Assembly: GCA_946614405.1 (NCBI GenBank)
Contig: CAMOGZ010000072.1
Location: forward strand, 1 to 7,281
Direction: 5' to 3'
Origin: an uncultured Eubacterium sp.
Lineage (GTDB): Bacteria > Bacillota > Clostridia > Peptostreptococcales > Anaerovoracaceae
Length of the DNA: 7,281 nucleotides
The notes under the pieces are model-generated. The model worked only from the letters and a program-made list of their open reading frames with translations. It had not been told where the DNA came from and ran no database searches. Below, one piece after another: positions 6,392-7,281 of the stretch. Position numbers and translations under genes: made by a program. Positions within the stretch are counted from its first letter, which is position 1, and each line of letters opens with the position of its first letter.

Positions 6392-7281
6392 TTATAGATT
6401 TTTGATCTCTTTTCTATATAAGTATACCATCATGATGACAGCATAAATCGTTCCGATGATCTCCGCCAACGGGAAGGATGCCCAGGAGGCATTCAGCCCA
6501 TAGGTATGATAAAGGAAATAAGCAGTCGGCAACACGCCGAAAAGCTGACGCAGAAGCGACGCAAACATACTGTACAAACCATGCCCCGTTGCCTGGAACA
6601 GAGTCGAACACATGATACCGAAGGCTGCCGGAAGGAAACAAATACTGATCAGCCGCAGTGCCGGAACTCCGACCTCCATCATCTCGGCATCTGCGCTGAA
6701 CATAGCCAGCAGCATTTCCGGTTTAGTCTGAAACAGAATCAGACCGAGTCCCAGGATCACGACAGCCGCTGCGAGTCCCTTGCGGTAGCAGTCCATCAGC
6801 CGCTTTCGGTTCTTGGCGCCGAAGTTATAACCCATGATCGGCATGGCTCCCTGATTCAGACCGAATACCGGCATGAAGATGAAGCCCTGCAGTTTAAAAT
6901 ACACTCCCAGTACAGCCACCGCCGTAGCAGAACTGGCAATGATCCCGTTATAGAAGAAGATCAAAAATGATCCAATCGACTGCATGATCATGCCCGGAAG
7001 TCCTACGGCATAGATGTCTTTCACCACCTGCCAGTCGACCTTGAAATGGCGTATGGTAATGGTGACGTCTCTCTTCTTGCGGAAGAAAATGAAGAAAGCA
7101 ACAGAAACAGAAACCAGCTGTCCGGTTATCGTTGCCAGCGCAGCACCGGCCACCTCCATCCTGGGAAGGCCAAAGAGGCCAAAGATGAAAATGGGATCCA
7201 GGATCAGATTGGTCACAGCACCGCACATACTGATCACCATGGGAGCGATCATATTTCCGGTGGCCTGCAGCACCTTCTCCA
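6392..7281 (-). CDS. MATE-family multidrug/toxin efflux transporter, C-terminal part (partial, runs off right edge)
   Basis: The last 295 residues of a multi-antimicrobial extrusion (MATE) membrane transporter; the full family length is about 450, so about a third is missing upstream. The first complete visible codon is at 7279-7277 (reading E-K-V-L-Q-A-T-G-N), and the GTG at 7273 is internal, not a start. Family marks are the LQATGN block at the visible N-terminus, NQGAMPIMGYNFGAKNRKR (about 142-160) and FQATGHGLYSMFASLLRQ (about 228-245). Hydrophobic stretches consistent with about eight remaining membrane helices lie near residues 12-34, 47-66, 88-110, 118-145, 166-184, 205-226, 238-258 and 268-288. 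The basic loop RKKR (about 67-70) and the short KEIKNL tail would be cytoplasmic. MATE pumps expel cationic drugs or metabolites by Na+ or H+ antiport; substrate and ion cannot be read here. The overall style resembles MepA-like MATE proteins. It lies just upstream of the activase gene on the same strand and is probably co-transcribed with it. Confidence 0.9.
   Translation of the reverse strand, partial: EKVLQATGNMIAPMVISMCGAVTNLILDPIFIFGLFGLPRMEVAGAALATITGQLVSVSVAFFIFFRKKRDVTITIRHFKVDWQVVKDIYAVGLPGMIMQSIGSFLIFFYNGIIASSATAVAVLGVYFKLQGFIFMPVFGLNQGAMPIMGYNFGAKNRKRLMDCYRKGLAAAVVILGLGLILFQTKPEMLLAMFSADAEMMEVGVPALRLISICFLPAAFGIMCSTLFQATGHGLYSMFASLLRQLFGVLPTAYFLYHTYGLNASWASFPLAEIIGTIYAVIMMVYLYRKEIKNL

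Noticed and set aside
7271..7273. GTG as the start of the MATE gene
   Set aside because: The frame continues upstream through Lys and Glu codons to the window edge, the visible part begins in the middle of a conserved MATE block, and a 293-residue MATE protein would be too short.

Overview
The window looks like chromosomal DNA from an anaerobic, low-to-mid-GC Firmicute, most likely a gut-type clostridium of the Lachnospiraceae. The clues are a YebC protein of clostridial type, a strong AAGGAGG ribosome-binding site, short-spaced sigma-A promoters, a Firmicute-style 6S RNA, and a very long BadF/HgdC-type activase fusion, a kind of protein found mainly in strict anaerobes. The taxonomic call rests on memory of these families, not on a search.

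Layout from left to right: (1) 1-921, minus strand: the N-terminal 307 codons of DNA polymerase I (polA), covering the whole 5' nuclease domain and running off the left edge. (2) About 941-1118, minus strand: a 6S RNA gene (ssrS) with its own promoter at 1125-1153. Its U-run ends only 16 bases before the polA start codon. (3) 1202-1230: a divergent promoter for yebC. (4) 1290-2021, plus strand: complete yebC, closed by a strong intrinsic terminator. (5) 2038-2143: an imperfect 106-bp inverted repeat made of two facing terminators. (6) 2150-6373, minus strand: one 1407-residue gene that joins two ASKHA-type activase domains to a cysteine-rich DUF2229/HgdB-like reductase part. (7) 6392-7281, minus strand: the C-terminal 295 residues of a MATE-family efflux transporter, 18 bases upstream of the activase gene and running off the right edge.

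The left half is housekeeping: DNA repair and replication (polA), global control of RNA polymerase (6S RNA) and translation or gene regulation (yebC). The right half is a probable MATE-activase transcription unit that converges on yebC. The activase is the most interesting protein. It appears to carry a whole ATP-driven electron-injection machine in one chain (ATPase pseudo-dimer plus metallocluster acceptor), and its substrate cannot be read from the window. No CRISPR array, insertion sequence, tRNA, rRNA or phage gene is visible. The long plus-strand reading frames opposite polA and the activase, and the minus-strand frame opposite yebC, are shadows in exact codon register with the real genes.
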